A stretch of DNA of 64,000 nt from Limosilactobacillus panis (GCF_019797825.1 NZ_CP081855.1:1984001-2048000); one strand, 5' to 3'. Counted from the first letter of the stretch, positions 43,294-52,962 are shown. Program-made: numbers and translations. The notes: generated by a model from the sequence alone, not told the origin.

Positions 43294-44616
43294 CTATTGT
43301 AGTGAGTCCCAAGCCGTTAGTTCGACCGGTTCACTTGCTGCCAGCTTCTGCAGGTCGGCTGGTAGGTACTTTTTATCAATTACTGCTTCGTAGGTGTATT
43401 CCTCAAACCAGTCCTGGGTCATCACAAAGTAACCATTGTCCCCGTTATCTTTGCCCCAGCTGTTTTCAATCTTCCACCGGGTCGGCTGACCATTTTCCAG
43501 GTCGAAGCCGGTCAGGGTCATGGCGTGGGACACCATTGCCTGCCGGGATTCCAGCCGGTCTTTTTTGTCCATTGTAAAGTCCACATCCAAAAGCTCGGCG
43601 CGGTGGAAAAGCTTGGCGTCCATCAGGCCCCGCTTCCGGTCCATTTGTTGGAGAACGTCGTTACCGACCCAGACGGTTTCCCCGGCCTTCAACTGCTTGA
43701 TTGCGGCGGCTTGGAGGTCCTTAAACGGTACGTTCATAAACTTGATTGGCACCCCACCAACCACGCTATCCTGGGTTGGCATTGAGTAGACCTTGCCGTA
43801 CTCGTGGTCCGGTGCGTTAGTGACCACCACGTAGTCGTTGAAGTTGGTGTCAAAGTACTGGTGGTAAAAGTCTAGTGGTGTTAAGCCCAGGACCTGGTGG
43901 AACTTCTTGTCGTCGTCTTTAAATTCCAGGTCAAATTTAACCGGTGGTTCACCAAAGGAGTAGGCCGCCACCTTATAAACGTCGGCCATCATCTCTTCCT
44001 TAGCTGCCGCTAGATCCGCCTCCTTAGCACCGTCGTCAACCAACTGGCGGAGTTTCAAGGCGTCCTTGCGCATCAGGTAGTTCATTACCTCGGCCACGTC
44101 GGTAGTGTCCTTGGTATTGTGAGTGTCGGGCATGACGTATTCCGGGACGACCCCATACTTTTCAACAATAGCGGCGGCGTTGGCCCACTGACCACCGTCA
44201 TTCAGGGCAAAACTAAGGTAGAAGTCGACCAGGCGGTCATGGAGGGGCCGGTCAGCTGTCTCAATAATCTTTTGGAAAAACATGTTGGCCCGTTCAATCC
44301 GGTCCCAGAAGAAAAGGTAGTTTTGGGAAAGCTCGAAGTCCTTAAAATTGTACTTCTTCGCAAACTTGTGCCGGAGGGTATTCAGGGTCGCAAATGACCA
44401 GCAACGGCCACTATGCCGCTGGTTGCTGGGTTTCCCCGTCTTGATTTCGTAGGAAAAGGCCCGGTGAAGGCGTTGGCTGGCGATTGGATCCTCACTAGCG
44501 TTTTTAATCCCGTTCTTTTGCACCGCCCGGGAAATGACTGCTGCATCCTTGCGGGCGTGGAAATTTTTCTGGTATTTTTCAACCATTGCTGTTGTTAACT
44601 GGCTTTCTTTTGCCAC
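43294..44616 (-). CDS. pepC: C1 cysteine aminopeptidase (PepC/bleomycin hydrolase family)
   Basis: Cytosolic aminopeptidase of 440 residues that frees N-terminal amino acids from peptides, part of the proteolytic supply of lactobacilli. Catalytic Cys is C72 in SGRCWSF, His in VSHAMTLTGF and Asn in ENSWGKDNGDNGYF. The start is a GTG at 44616 with AAGGGA upstream. The length fits PepC and also the related PepE/PepG endopeptidases. The C-terminal end is not the bare Ala of some homologues. Confidence 0.9.
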   Translation of the reverse strand: MAKESQLTTAMVEKYQKNFHARKDAAVISRAVQKNGIKNASEDPIASQRLHRAFSYEIKTGKPSNQRHSGRCWSFATLNTLRHKFAKKYNFKDFELSQNYLFFWDRIERANMFFQKIIETADRPLHDRLVDFYLSFALNDGGQWANAAAIVEKYGVVPEYVMPDTHNTKDTTDVAEVMNYLMRKDALKLRQLVDDGAKEADLAAAKEEMMADVYKVAAYSFGEPPVKFDLEFKDDDKKFHQVLGLTPLDFYHQYFDTNFNDYVVVTNAPDHEYGKVYSMPTQDSVVGGVPIKFMNVPFKDLQAAAIKQLKAGETVWVGNDVLQQMDRKRGLMDAKLFHRAELLDVDFTMDKKDRLESRQAMVSHAMTLTGFDLENGQPTRWKIENSWGKDNGDNGYFVMTQDWFEEYTYEAVIDKKYLPADLQKLAASEPVELTAWDSLQ

Positions 44617-44688
44617 AATAATCCCTTCTTAATTAAAACATTTACTACTATCATAGCGCATTTATGGTGGGGCAACATCAATATTAAT

Positions 44689-45307
44689 CTATTCGCCGTA
44701 ATGGTAATCGCCAGTCCGGTTTTCCAGTCCCTGGTAGCGGTCATCAGTCCGGAGGGGGAGGGGCCGAATTACCTTTGCCGGGTTACCGGCGGCGATGACG
44801 TTGGCGGGGATGTCATCGACTACCACGCTCCCGGCACCGATGATGCTGTTATCACCAATCGTAACCCCGCCGACCACGTTTACACTAGCGCCAAACCAGA
44901 CGTTATTACCTACCGTGATGGGGCGCGATTCAACGTAGCCCGCTCGACGACCGACCGCGTCTTCAACGTGGTTAGAGGTGTAAAAGCCGCACTTAGGGCC
45001 AATCTTGACCTCATCGCCAAACTTAATCGGCGCGCAGTCCATGAAAAAGCAGTCGTAGTTAGCAAAGAAGTTGCGGCCCAAAAAGATGTTACGGCCAAAC
45101 TCAACATGAAAGTTGGGCAGGCGTCACAGCAAAGAGTGTCTTCAACATCGCTAAGTCGGCCTTCCCCGTCCGGTAATATTCAAAGTTGTACTGCCGGCAC
45201 AAGTCGAGGGCCCAGTTGCGGACCGCCGTGATTTCTGGGGCAACGTCGTCGTAAGGTTCACCAGCGTTGACCGTTGCCAGGACTTTCTTGATTAGTTGTT
45301 CATCCAT
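44689..45307 (-). pseudogene. Maltose/galactoside O-acetyltransferase, frameshifted
   Basis: An N-terminal piece (45101-45307, DEQLIKKVLATVNAGEPYDD, start ATG with AAGGAG) and a C-terminal piece (44689-45081 and upstream in the same frame: LPNFHVEFGRNIFLGRNFFANYD, then hexapeptide repeats to NPAKVIRPL) together make a Maa-type enzyme. They join out of frame near 45118-45126, after LFAVT; a few residues normally there (usually DDN-like) appear deleted. The catalytic His (TSNHVED) is intact in the second piece. Confidence 0.78.
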
Positions 45308-45428
45308 CGTAAATTCTCCTTTCTGCCCATTATATCATTGTGGGTCCTCCACTAAGTGTTTCTCCTTTGCTAGCTTATCTTTAGTAAGGTAAAATGATAG
45401 TGAATAACTTGACTAGGGAGGAATTCTC

Positions 45429-46073
45429 ATGAGTAAAGTATTTATTGCGGGCGGCTCCGGCAGGGTCGCAACCGACTTAATCAAGGACCTGGTGGCTGCT
45501 GGAAACGACGTTGTTGCGGGCGCCCGTCACCTCAAAAAAATCATCAAACTAGCTGGGGTTACGCCAGTCTCCCTGGACCTTCATGGCGATGTCGCTAAGA
45601 TTGCCACTTTAATGGCCGGCAGTAACGCGGTCTACTTTGTTGCCGGGTCCCGGGGCAAAGACCTTTTACAAACCGATGCCATGGGGGCGGTCAAAACAAT
45701 GCAAGCAGCACAGCGGGCCGGTATTAAGCGCTACATTATGCTAAGCTCCATGTACGCCCTTAGACCCGAAAAGTGGGCCGACTACCCGGCGCTGGCTTCG
45801 ATTACCGACTACAACATTGCCAAGTTCTTCGCCGATAACTACCTGATCAGCAACACTGACCTGGACTACACAATTATCCAGCCGGCTTCATTGACCGAAG
45901 AAGCGGCCACTGGTAAGGTCCGCTTCGGGGAAGGCAACGACACCACGAACCCGATTCCGGATGTTGCTCACGTCTTGGCCAGCGTGCTGACGGCTGATAA
46001 CACCGTCGGTAAGGTCATCATGATGCGCAGTGGTGATACGCCAATTGCGGACGCGGTAGCAGCAGTGAAATAG
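45429..46073 (+). CDS. Atypical SDR NAD(P)-binding oxidoreductase
   Basis: A 214-residue Rossmann protein: FIAGGSGRVATDLIKDL at the start, YIMLSSMYAL and YTIIQPASLTEEAATGKV. It belongs to the same SDR5/NmrA-like group as the product of 39763-40419 but is clearly diverged. GGGAGGAA precedes the ATG. Monocistronic, ends in a bidirectional terminator shared with the rib operon. Confidence 0.85.
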   Translation: MSKVFIAGGSGRVATDLIKDLVAAGNDVVAGARHLKKIIKLAGVTPVSLDLHGDVAKIATLMAGSNAVYFVAGSRGKDLLQTDAMGAVKTMQAAQRAGIKRYIMLSSMYALRPEKWADYPALASITDYNIAKFFADNYLISNTDLDYTIIQPASLTEEAATGKVRFGEGNDTTNPIPDVAHVLASVLTADNTVGKVIMMRSGDTPIADAVAAVK

Positions 46074-46126
46074 TGGATTAGTATGCTAGTCCTTTCTGAC
46101 ACGTAGTTAGGCTTTAAAACGATAAA

Positions 46127-46168
46127 GGACCGCCATACTCAGAAAACTCGAGCAATGGCGGTCCTTTG
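46127..46168. terminator. Bidirectional terminator between SDR and rib operon
   Basis: AAAGGACCGCCAT / ATGGCGGTCCTTT stem with an 18-base loop. Confidence 0.85.
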
Positions 46169-46169
46169 C

Positions 46170-46185
46170 TGTTTCATGTGAAACA
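46170..46185. other. parS-like site 3
   Basis: TGTTTCATGTGAAACA, identical to site 1, between the terminator and the ribH stop codon. Confidence 0.65.
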
Positions 46186-46187
46186 CA

Positions 46188-46652
46188 TCAATTGATTTGC
46201 TCACTCAGTGACATCATCTCTAGCAGGCTCTGAGCCGTGCTAGCGCCCTCATTGCCCATTTTCAGGCCTGCCCGTTGCATTGCCTGCTCAATGTTATCGG
46301 TCGTCAGAATGCCAAAGGTTACTGGGACCTTCCCCTGGAGGTTCAGTTCCATGATTCCCCGAGCCATGTTCTGACAAATCAAGTCGTAGTGGTCGGTCTC
46401 TCCTTTAATTACCGCTCCAAGGGTCATGATACCGTCAAATTCACCCTTATCCAGGAGTTTCTTAACCGCAAAGGGAATCTCAAAGGCGCCCGGAACGTGA
46501 AAAACGGCCACCTGGTCATCTTTTAGGCCAAACTTGGCGAGCGTGGCTACGGCCCCCGTAACCAGCTTACTCGTGACGGCACCGTTGAAGTCGGCAACCA
46601 CGATTCCTACGTGTGCATTATTGTAGTTAAACTTTCCCGTAAATTCTTCCAT
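46188..46652 (-). CDS. ribH: 6,7-dimethyl-8-ribityllumazine synthase
   Basis: Condenses the pyrimidine and butanone intermediates to lumazine in riboflavin synthesis. 154 residues. Family motifs [29 protein letters not shown] and [17 protein letters not shown] are all present. I chose the ATG at 46652 because GGAGG lies 7 bases before it; the ATG at 46658 is only 1 base away. Last gene of ribD-ribE-ribBA-ribH. Confidence 0.95.
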   Translation of the reverse strand: MEEFTGKFNYNNAHVGIVVADFNGAVTSKLVTGAVATLAKFGLKDDQVAVFHVPGAFEIPFAVKKLLDKGEFDGIMTLGAVIKGETDHYDLICQNMARGIMELNLQGKVPVTFGILTTDNIEQAMQRAGLKMGNEGASTAQSLLEMMSLSEQIN

Positions 46653-46654
46653 GA

Positions 46655-47839
46655 TCATGCCTCCAAATCTAATAGGTGGTGGAACTTGTCCTTCTTCGTT
46701 GCGAGGTAGCGCCGGTCATACTTGTTTGCCTGAATTTCTAAGGGCAGGCGGTCATGGATCGTAATCCCTGCTTCCTCTAGCTGGTCAATCTTATCTGGAT
46801 TATTGGTCAATAGGTCAATTTTGGTGACCCCTAGCTGCTGAAGGATCTGCGCGGCTAGTTTATATTTGCGCTCATCCGGCTTGAAGCCAAGCTCTTCATT
46901 TGCCTCAACCGTGTCGTAACCCTCTTCTTGCAAGTGGTACGCCCGCAGTTTATTCTCAAGGCCGATTCCCCGCCCCTCTTGGCGAAGGTAAAGGACGACC
47001 CCGCGGCCAACCGCGTTAATCCGCCGCATGGCCTCGTGAAGCTGGGGTCCACAGTCACAACGCAAAGAGCCGAAGACATCTCCCGTGAAGCACTCGGAAT
47101 GCAGGCGGACCAGCACTGGTTCGTCCCCAGAAATATTGCCCTTAATAAGGGCCAGATTATCCCCGGCAAAGTGACGGAGGCGGAAATCACCATACTCACT
47201 CGGCAGGTGGACCTCCTTCGTAGGTTGGCTAACCCGACTGCGCCGGTATTCCTGGAGGTCCTTGATGGTAATGATTGGCAGGCTGAATTCAGCCGCCTTC
47301 TCGTGGAGTTCCTTAGACCGTGCCATCTCCCCGTTAGCCTTTAAAATTTCACAAATATAAGCAACGGGCTCCTCACCGGCTAACCTGGCCAGGTCAACGG
47401 CCGCCTCCGTATGGCCGTCTCTTTCCAGCACCCCGTCTTCCCTGGCAACCAGCGGAAAGATGTGGCCGGGCTTATAGAAATCTGCGTTGGTGGCCTGCGG
47501 GTCGGCCAGGTGGGTAATCGTCCGCCAGCGGTCAAAGGCGGAGATCCCGGTAGTCGTCGACTTGTGGTCCACACTAATGGTGAAGGCCGTGCCAAATGGG
47601 TCGGTGTTGTCCGCCGTCATCTGGGGCAGGGCCAGCCGTTTAGCAACCGCTGGCGCCATGGGGACGCACATCAGCCCCCGGGCATACTTGGTAATGAAGT
47701 TGACCTTCTCCGGGGTGGCCTTGCTTGCTAGCCCAATCATGTCCCCTTCAGCTTCCCGGTCTAAGTCATCCATGACAATTACCAATCCACCCTTCTTGAG
47801 GTGGTCAATTGCGGCTTGAATCTTTTTAACGTCCATCAT
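46655..47839 (-). CDS. ribBA: Bifunctional DHBP synthase / GTP cyclohydrolase II
   Basis: A 394-residue fusion. N-terminal half (about 1-200) makes 3,4-dihydroxy-2-butanone-4-phosphate ([23 protein letters not shown]). C-terminal half opens the GTP ring (zinc cysteines in [29 protein letters not shown]). It supplies both branches of riboflavin synthesis. The stop lies next to the ribH start region and the start overlaps the end of ribE by 4 bp. Confidence 0.96.
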   Translation of the reverse strand: MMDVKKIQAAIDHLKKGGLVIVMDDLDREAEGDMIGLASKATPEKVNFITKYARGLMCVPMAPAVAKRLALPQMTADNTDPFGTAFTISVDHKSTTTGISAFDRWRTITHLADPQATNADFYKPGHIFPLVAREDGVLERDGHTEAAVDLARLAGEEPVAYICEILKANGEMARSKELHEKAAEFSLPIITIKDLQEYRRSRVSQPTKEVHLPSEYGDFRLRHFAGDNLALIKGNISGDEPVLVRLHSECFTGDVFGSLRCDCGPQLHEAMRRINAVGRGVVLYLRQEGRGIGLENKLRAYHLQEEGYDTVEANEELGFKPDERKYKLAAQILQQLGVTKIDLLTNNPDKIDQLEEAGITIHDRLPLEIQANKYDRRYLATKKDKFHHLLDLEA

Positions 47840-48438
47840 TGTGCCCCTTTCTGCAAATTTGCGGCAACGTACTTTCCTAAAATATCGGTTTCTAAATTGA
47901 CTCGGCTGCCCACCTGGAGGTCATCCAGGTTGGTCACCGTTTGGGTGTGGGGAATCAGGCCGACGGAGAACCAGTCCGCACCAGTGTTCATGACAGTCAG
48001 GCTCACCCCGTTGATGGCAACACTTCCCTGGGGAACCACCTGGTTAGCCAGGCGGACCGGCAGGGCAAAGCGGACCTCAATGGCGTTCTCGTTGGGCGCC
48101 ATTGCTTGGACCACCGTCACCTCATCGACGTGGCCCGTCACAATGTGCCCTTCCAGACGGTCACCGACCTGCAGAGACCGTTCGAGGTTGACCAGGTCGC
48201 CGGGCTGGAGGTCCTTAAACGTTGTCTTCTCAAAGGTCTGGGGCATGAGGGTGACGTGAAAACCTGTTCCCGTTTGTCCGACCACGGTTAGGCAGGTCCC
48301 GTTAATGGCGACCGAATCCCCAATTACCAACTCTTCTAATAGTACCGGGCTGGTCGGGGCGATTGTCAGTTCAATCGTTTCACCCTTCTTTTCCAGTTTT
48401 TGGACCTTCCCGGTTCCCTGAACTAAGCCACTAAACAT
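47836..48438 (-). CDS. ribE: Riboflavin synthase alpha chain
   Basis: A 200-residue enzyme made of two lumazine-binding barrels with internal repeat: MFSGLVQGTGKV ... INGTCLTVV and LEGHIVTGHVD ... INGVSLTVM. It dismutates lumazine to riboflavin. Overlaps the ribD end by 8 bp. Confidence 0.95.
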   Translation of the reverse strand: MFSGLVQGTGKVQKLEKKGETIELTIAPTSPVLLEELVIGDSVAINGTCLTVVGQTGTGFHVTLMPQTFEKTTFKDLQPGDLVNLERSLQVGDRLEGHIVTGHVDEVTVVQAMAPNENAIEVRFALPVRLANQVVPQGSVAINGVSLTVMNTGADWFSVGLIPHTQTVTNLDDLQVGSRVNLETDILGKYVAANLQKGAQ

Positions 48439-49495
48439 TGTTTTGCTTCCTTTCTGTAACCCTAACGTTATCCCCTAACAGCTCTACTTGCCGGTCTGCA
48501 AACCGCCACGGGACCGGCGGAGTAAAGGCAGCGACCCCGTTTTGTCCCAACATTTGGGGGTCAATGTAGGTAACCACCTCTTCAACCAAATTAGCCACGG
48601 CAAACGCCCGGTGAATGGTCGGGCCCCCTTCGACGTACAACGATTGGAGACCTTCCTTGGCAACTGTCGCAACGACCTCTTTTACTCCACCAGTCGGCAG
48701 GCAGAATACTCGGGCGGTGGTCTCGCCGAGCTGGTCAGCGAGGGTCGGGCTGGCCGTAAATACCCAGGTCGGTGCCAGGCCATCATGGAGGAGCCTCAAC
48801 TGGGGATGGTCGGCTAACCGCCCCCGCCGGTCGAGGACAATCCGTACGGGCATGAAGGCCGGCTGTGGTTGGGGAACCAATGTCGGATCATCAACAATCG
48901 CCGTGGTACTGCCAATAACAATTCCCTGAAAGTTGGCCCGTTCCCGGTGGACCCGATCATAGACCGCCCGGTTAGTGATCACCGTCCGCTGACCTGGGCC
49001 CGCACTGACGCGGTGGTCGAGGCTGATAGCCTGTTTAAGTGTGATCCAGGGACGGCCGTGGCGGAAAAAGAAATTGTAGTGGGGGTTCACCCGGGCGGCG
49101 GCCTGATCACTGACGCCGGTCACGACCGTAATACCGTGTTGACGTAAGCGGGCGATCCCCTTTTCCGTCACTAGGGAGTGGGGGTCGGTCTCGGCAATTA
49201 CCACCCGCTTGATCCCCCGGTCGCTGATCAACTGGGTGCAGGGGGGCTGTTTGCCGTAGTGGTTACAGGGCTCCAGAGTTACGTAAAGGGTGGCCCCCAG
49301 CGTCTGTGCCGGCGTGAGTTTGGTTAAGGCGTCCCGTTCCGCATGGGGCCCACCAAAGCGCTGGGTATGCCCGGTCGCGAGAATTTCACCATCTTTGACC
49401 ACCACAGCACCCACCTGGGGGTTCTGCCAGGTCCCCGTCGCCTGCCTAGCCTGGTCAATGGCAATTTTCATAAAGTATTGATCGTTGATTTCCAT
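48431..49495 (-). CDS. ribD: Bifunctional pyrimidine deaminase / reductase
   Basis: About 354 residues. N-terminal zinc deaminase (GGPHAERDAL, LEPCNHYGKQPPCTQ) and C-terminal NADPH reductase (LKQAISLDHRVSAG, LYVEGGPTIHRAF). Steps two and three of the pathway. The start is uncertain: GGAGGG is only 3 bases from the ATG at 49495, and a GTG at 49498 and ATG at 49471 are alternatives; homologues favour the long form. First gene after the FMN riboswitch. Confidence 0.93.
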   Translation of the reverse strand: MEINDQYFMKIAIDQARQATGTWQNPQVGAVVVKDGEILATGHTQRFGGPHAERDALTKLTPAQTLGATLYVTLEPCNHYGKQPPCTQLISDRGIKRVVIAETDPHSLVTEKGIARLRQHGITVVTGVSDQAAARVNPHYNFFFRHGRPWITLKQAISLDHRVSAGPGQRTVITNRAVYDRVHRERANFQGIVIGSTTAIVDDPTLVPQPQPAFMPVRIVLDRRGRLADHPQLRLLHDGLAPTWVFTASPTLADQLGETTARVFCLPTGGVKEVVATVAKEGLQSLYVEGGPTIHRAFAVANLVEEVVTYIDPQMLGQNGVAAFTPPVPWRFADRQVELLGDNVRVTERKQNNV

Positions 49496-49504
49496 CACCC
49501 TCCA

Positions 49505-49604
49505 ACAAAAAAGCGTCCCAGGATTTCTCTTGGGGCGCTAAACTTTCACTTTTGACGGCACTGCGGGTAAAAATAAAACCCGGATAACAAAGGTGTCATC
49601 CGGG
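49505..49604 (-). terminator. Two tandem hairpins between FMN aptamer and ribD
   Basis: On the minus strand, first CCCGGAT / ATCCGGG then TTTTATTTTT (49569-49604), then AGCGCCCCA / TGGGACGCT with a T-run (49505-49540). Either could be the riboswitch terminator; the second reaches nearly to the ribD start. Confidence 0.75.
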
Positions 49605-49636
49605 GTCATTTTAAACTGCTAGTGTAATACAGCGTT

Positions 49637-49772
49637 TTTCTTCTCCCATCCAGACTATACTGTCGGTACCAGACTTGCACTGGTTCAACCACTGGTCACT
49701 GTCGACTAGCGGGTCACGGACTTCAAGTTGCCTTGTCACCGTCGGTTGGGAATTTCACCCGGCCCCGAAGAA
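49637..49772 (-). ncRNA. FMN riboswitch (RFN element)
   Basis: Minus-strand conserved blocks CTTCGGGGCCGGGTGAAATT, CCGACGGTGAC, AGTCCGTGAC, CCGACAGTATAGTCTGGATG and GGGAGAAG occur in the order of the RFN element. It lies upstream of ribDEBAH, which FMN should switch off. Confidence 0.97.
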
Positions 49773-49848
49773 AACTAACTTTCAATTTATCTATAGTGTA
49801 CGTGCTTACTAACTTTTTGTAAAGGCTTTCTTTAACATTTAAGCTAAA

Positions 49849-50162
49849 TTAGTCCACTTTCCACATGTACTTCTGGAGGATTTGACTGACCCCCACGGCA
49901 ATTAATAGCGTTGAAAAAAGTACTGACGGATAATCAGAACCTGGGATAACAGTAACCCACTGATTACCAACACCACTATCACGACTAACCATCCCTTCCA
50001 CAGTAAAGACAGCCGCTGGTCCGGACGGTGGCCAAGCCGGTTATATATTTTGGTGCTGATGCCTAAGAAAAATGGGGCAACACATTCGCTGTAAACTACG
50101 GCGGCCTGGGTCAAGCCCAGCCGCTTTCGTTGCTCACGGATCTGTTGACCAAAGTTCATCAT
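49849..50162 (-). pseudogene. Remnant of an XRE-family regulator with membrane segment
   Basis: The frame starts like an XRE helix-turn-helix (NFGQQIREQRKRLGLTQ) but the rest of the DNA-binding domain is missing and the sequence passes straight into VVYSECVAPFFLGIS and a membrane helix (GWLVVIVVLVISGLLLSQVL). After QYFF the frame shifts at a T-run; the other frame continues STLLIAVGVSQILQKYMWKVD to a stop at 49849. Internal deletion plus frameshift, so a relic. Confidence 0.65.
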
Positions 50163-50328
50163 TGTTTCCTCATTTCTGAAAATTATTTTAGTGATAATAT
50201 AAAACTAATGGTATTTTGACCAGCAAGAGTTACTTGCATCCTTGACGTGATGGGCACTAACCGCTCCCAATCGGTCAATGATCACCTGCAAACTAAATTC
50301 TTGTAATTTGGCCAATTAGCAGTAAGAT

Positions 50329-50335
50329 AATTCTA
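50329..50335. repeat. Target-site duplication of IS982 copy 1
   Basis: AATTCTA here and at 51314-51320 flank the element directly. Confidence 0.85.
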
Positions 50336-51313
50336 ACGCGTGGTGCTAGTACTCATTAGTATGTTTGATTTTACAAAAAAAGCCCAACATGGTTAGACTA
50401 TTAAGTGATACAAAACTTAAATAGAAAAGAGCCTTAATCATGTTGAACCTTCTTAAGTCTAACCACTATTGCCATCATTTACAAGTTAATTTTGCTCAAT
50501 TAAACCGTACCTGCCATCGCTGGTATAAGCTTTATGCACCTAAAAAGCTCGTTCAACGACCGAACATCAACCAAGTTAAAGTTGATGATAGTACCCTAAT
50601 AGCCCTTCTGATTTGCCAAACTCAGTTAGGAATCGAATCGCAACGACGCTTTTGTATGATCTTGGTGAGCTCCATTTCTCGGTCACGTTTCAACCGTCGC
50701 ACTCGCCAATTACTACCGTTACTCAGTTTAATTAGGCGAAAGCTAAACCAAGATGTTGATTTACATGGACAATTCCTAATTATTGATAGCTTTCCAGTAC
50801 CAGTTTGTCATCCAGTTCGCAATTATCGAGCCAAGATTTTTCGGGGAAGTACTGATATTGGCTATAACGCTACGAAAAAACAGTATTACTATGGGTTTAA
50901 AGTCCACATGATTGTTAGTAGTGATGGTTACTTGCTCAACTACATCGTTACTAAAGCTTCTGTCCATGATAGTAAGGTCGCCGAAGAATTAATCTTAAAC
51001 ACTATGCCACTTGAGCACTTTTTATTAGCAGATGTTGGCTATGTTAGCCGTCAGCTTCATACCGACCTAGTTAGTGATGGCTATGAGCTTTGGACTCCAT
51101 TTCGTCAAAACATGGCTGGCGCTAAGAAGCATAATTCACGAATCCTAAAAGCAATTCGCCGAACGATTGAGACCGACTTTTCGTTATTAAAATACTATAA
51201 TGCCGAAAATAATCGTGCGCGAAGTTTAGCAGGCTTTCAAGAACGGTTAGAAGTGGCAATTTTAGCATCTAATATGGAGTATTGTCTAGAAAAGTTTCAC
51301 TAGCACCACGCGT
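50336..51313 (+). mobile_element. IS982-family insertion sequence, copy 1 (978 bp)
   Basis: Terminal inverted repeats ACGCGTGGTGCTAGT / ACTAGCACCACGCGT, one transposase gene and a 7-bp target duplication. The sequence appears identical to copy 2 at 61845-62822. Confidence 0.95.
50440..51303 (+). CDS. IS982-family transposase
   Basis: An intact 287-residue DDE transposase. Catalytic Asp in LIIDSFPVPVCH, Asp in LLADVGYVSRQ and Glu in RRTIETDFSLLK. Helical DNA-binding N-terminus. It starts with ATG without a strong ribosome site (AAAAGAGCC). Confidence 0.93.
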   Translation: MLNLLKSNHYCHHLQVNFAQLNRTCHRWYKLYAPKKLVQRPNINQVKVDDSTLIALLICQTQLGIESQRRFCMILVSSISRSRFNRRTRQLLPLLSLIRRKLNQDVDLHGQFLIIDSFPVPVCHPVRNYRAKIFRGSTDIGYNATKKQYYYGFKVHMIVSSDGYLLNYIVTKASVHDSKVAEELILNTMPLEHFLLADVGYVSRQLHTDLVSDGYELWTPFRQNMAGAKKHNSRILKAIRRTIETDFSLLKYYNAENNRARSLAGFQERLEVAILASNMEYCLEKFH

Positions 51314-51348
51314 AATTCTAGTAAATCTAAGTAACCGAGGATTGAACG

Positions 51349-52743
51349 ATGCAAAAACTAAGTTTAAAAAAGGTCATTACTGGAATACTGGTCGTTTTGC
51401 TGGTGCTGCTCTTGGGCGTTCACTTACACCAGCGAAACCACTTCAACCGCAACGTCACCGTTAACCACGTTGCGGTCGGCGGCTTAACCGCCCAGCAAGC
51501 CTATGACAAAGTTAAAAAGGCGAAGCAAACGTCGAAGATTTACGTTAAAAACCAGCTTGTTTACGTTGGGAAGCCAACCCGGTCAGGCTTTACTGCCAGT
51601 GACAAGGGGCGAATCATTAAGGCACTTCATGAGCAGTACACTTTCTTTCCGTCCAGGCGGCGAGTCAACCTGCTTGTTGAGCCGGCAAATCTTGATAAGT
51701 CGGCACTTGGTGACATTGACGCGGCCGTCAATAACCAAATTCAACAGCTCAATCGCGGTCGACGGGCACCCCACGATGCCTACGCCGTTTACCAGGATGG
51801 CAAGGTGAAAGTCATCCCCGCCGTCAAGGGTACCCAGTACAGTAGCAAGGGGTTAACCAAAACCGTCAGTCGGGAATTCGTCAACGGGACCGTCCACTTA
51901 CAGCCAAAGTTCATCACACCCCTCAGCGCAAACAGTGCAACTGTGCAAAACGAGAAGAAGCAGCTTACCAAGCTAGAGGGCCGGAGCGTGACTTACCGGG
52001 TCCAAAATAAGGACTACCGGTTCACCACGGCTGGTGTTATTGCCCGGGCTACCTACCAAAATGGCCACTACAGTTTTAAGACGAGACCGGTCAAAGCCAA
52101 GATCAACCAGATTAACCGGAAGCAGGCTACTCTGGGTAAGTCCTTCAGGTTCAAGACGACTTCCGGAAAGGCAATCACCACAACGAATACCGGGACTTAC
52201 GGCTGGAAGATCAGCAGCAAGCAGGCCGGCCAGTCATTGGCAAGTGCCCTGGTTGCCAATAAGAAGCAGGTCAACGCCGCAAACGACATTTACGGCAAGG
52301 GCTACAGCCATCTCGGGACGGGGTACAATAACACCAGCAACGACGGCATTGGAAAAACCTACGTGGCGGTTTCCCTCGCCAAACAGCACGCCTGGTTCTA
52401 TAAGAATGGCAAGTGTGTGTTGAGTACCGATATCGTCAGTGGAACTAATAACGCCGGTAACCGGACCCCCAAGGGCGTTTGGTATATCATGTACCAACAA
52501 AGCCCATCCGTTTTACGGGGTACCAACGACAATGGTTCCAAGTACAGTAGCCCAGTACAGTACTGGTCACCATTTACCCTCTCCGGTTGTGGTTTCCACG
52601 ATGCCAGTTGGCGTCATGACTGGTCAAAGACGGCCTACAAGGAAACTGGTGGTGGTTCACACGGCTGTATTAACATGCACCCGGAAAATGCCGGAATAGG
52701 TTCCCACGCCCTCTCCAAGGGTGAACCAGTAATTATTTACTAA
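51349..52743 (+). CDS. L,D-transpeptidase (YkuD domain), membrane anchored
   Basis: A 464-residue cell-wall enzyme that makes 3-3 cross-links or attaches proteins to peptidoglycan. N-terminal membrane anchor (about 8-25), two peptidoglycan-binding-like (PG_binding_4) modules, then a YkuD domain from about 335 (YVAVSLAKQHAWFYKNG) with catalytic C440 in SHGCINMHPE. The ATG is 36 bp after the IS982 right end, so the natural promoter has been displaced or replaced. Confidence 0.9.
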   Translation: MQKLSLKKVITGILVVLLVLLLGVHLHQRNHFNRNVTVNHVAVGGLTAQQAYDKVKKAKQTSKIYVKNQLVYVGKPTRSGFTASDKGRIIKALHEQYTFFPSRRRVNLLVEPANLDKSALGDIDAAVNNQIQQLNRGRRAPHDAYAVYQDGKVKVIPAVKGTQYSSKGLTKTVSREFVNGTVHLQPKFITPLSANSATVQNEKKQLTKLEGRSVTYRVQNKDYRFTTAGVIARATYQNGHYSFKTRPVKAKINQINRKQATLGKSFRFKTTSGKAITTTNTGTYGWKISSKQAGQSLASALVANKKQVNAANDIYGKGYSHLGTGYNNTSNDGIGKTYVAVSLAKQHAWFYKNGKCVLSTDIVSGTNNAGNRTPKGVWYIMYQQSPSVLRGTNDNGSKYSSPVQYWSPFTLSGCGFHDASWRHDWSKTAYKETGGGSHGCINMHPENAGIGSHALSKGEPVIIY

Positions 52744-52749
52744 TAAGTA

Positions 52750-52786
52750 CGGCGTCAGCCTCAATTGCGGGCTGGCGCCGTTTTTT
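52750..52786 (+). terminator. Terminator after the L,D-transpeptidase gene
   Basis: CGGCGTCAGCC / GGCTGGCGCCG then TTTTTT. Confidence 0.9.
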
Positions 52787-52858
52787 GAAAAAGTATAAAG
52801 AAGTATAAAACGAAATCAAAAGTATAAAAGAGCATAAAAATAACGGAGGGCGGACAAA

Positions 52859-52962
52859 ATGAAGAATCCCTTTACCCCAGTTTTGGCCGGGTCCCTAAGA
52901 TTTACCTGGATCGTGAACAAACTGTCCACCAGCTAGAGGTGGACATTCAAGCTTCCTATTAA
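52859..52962 (+). pseudogene. N-terminal scrap of an AAA ATPase gene
   Basis: With CGGAGG before it, the ATG opens MKNPFTP; after a 1-base loss near 52880 the other frame continues FGRVPKIYLDREQTVHQLEVDIQASY and stops. MKNPFxPxFGxVPxxxLDR is the start of the same ATP-binding family as the decayed gene at 59382-60358. Upstream (52790-52840) AGTATAAA recurs several times, also like that gene. The rest is gone. Confidence 0.6.
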
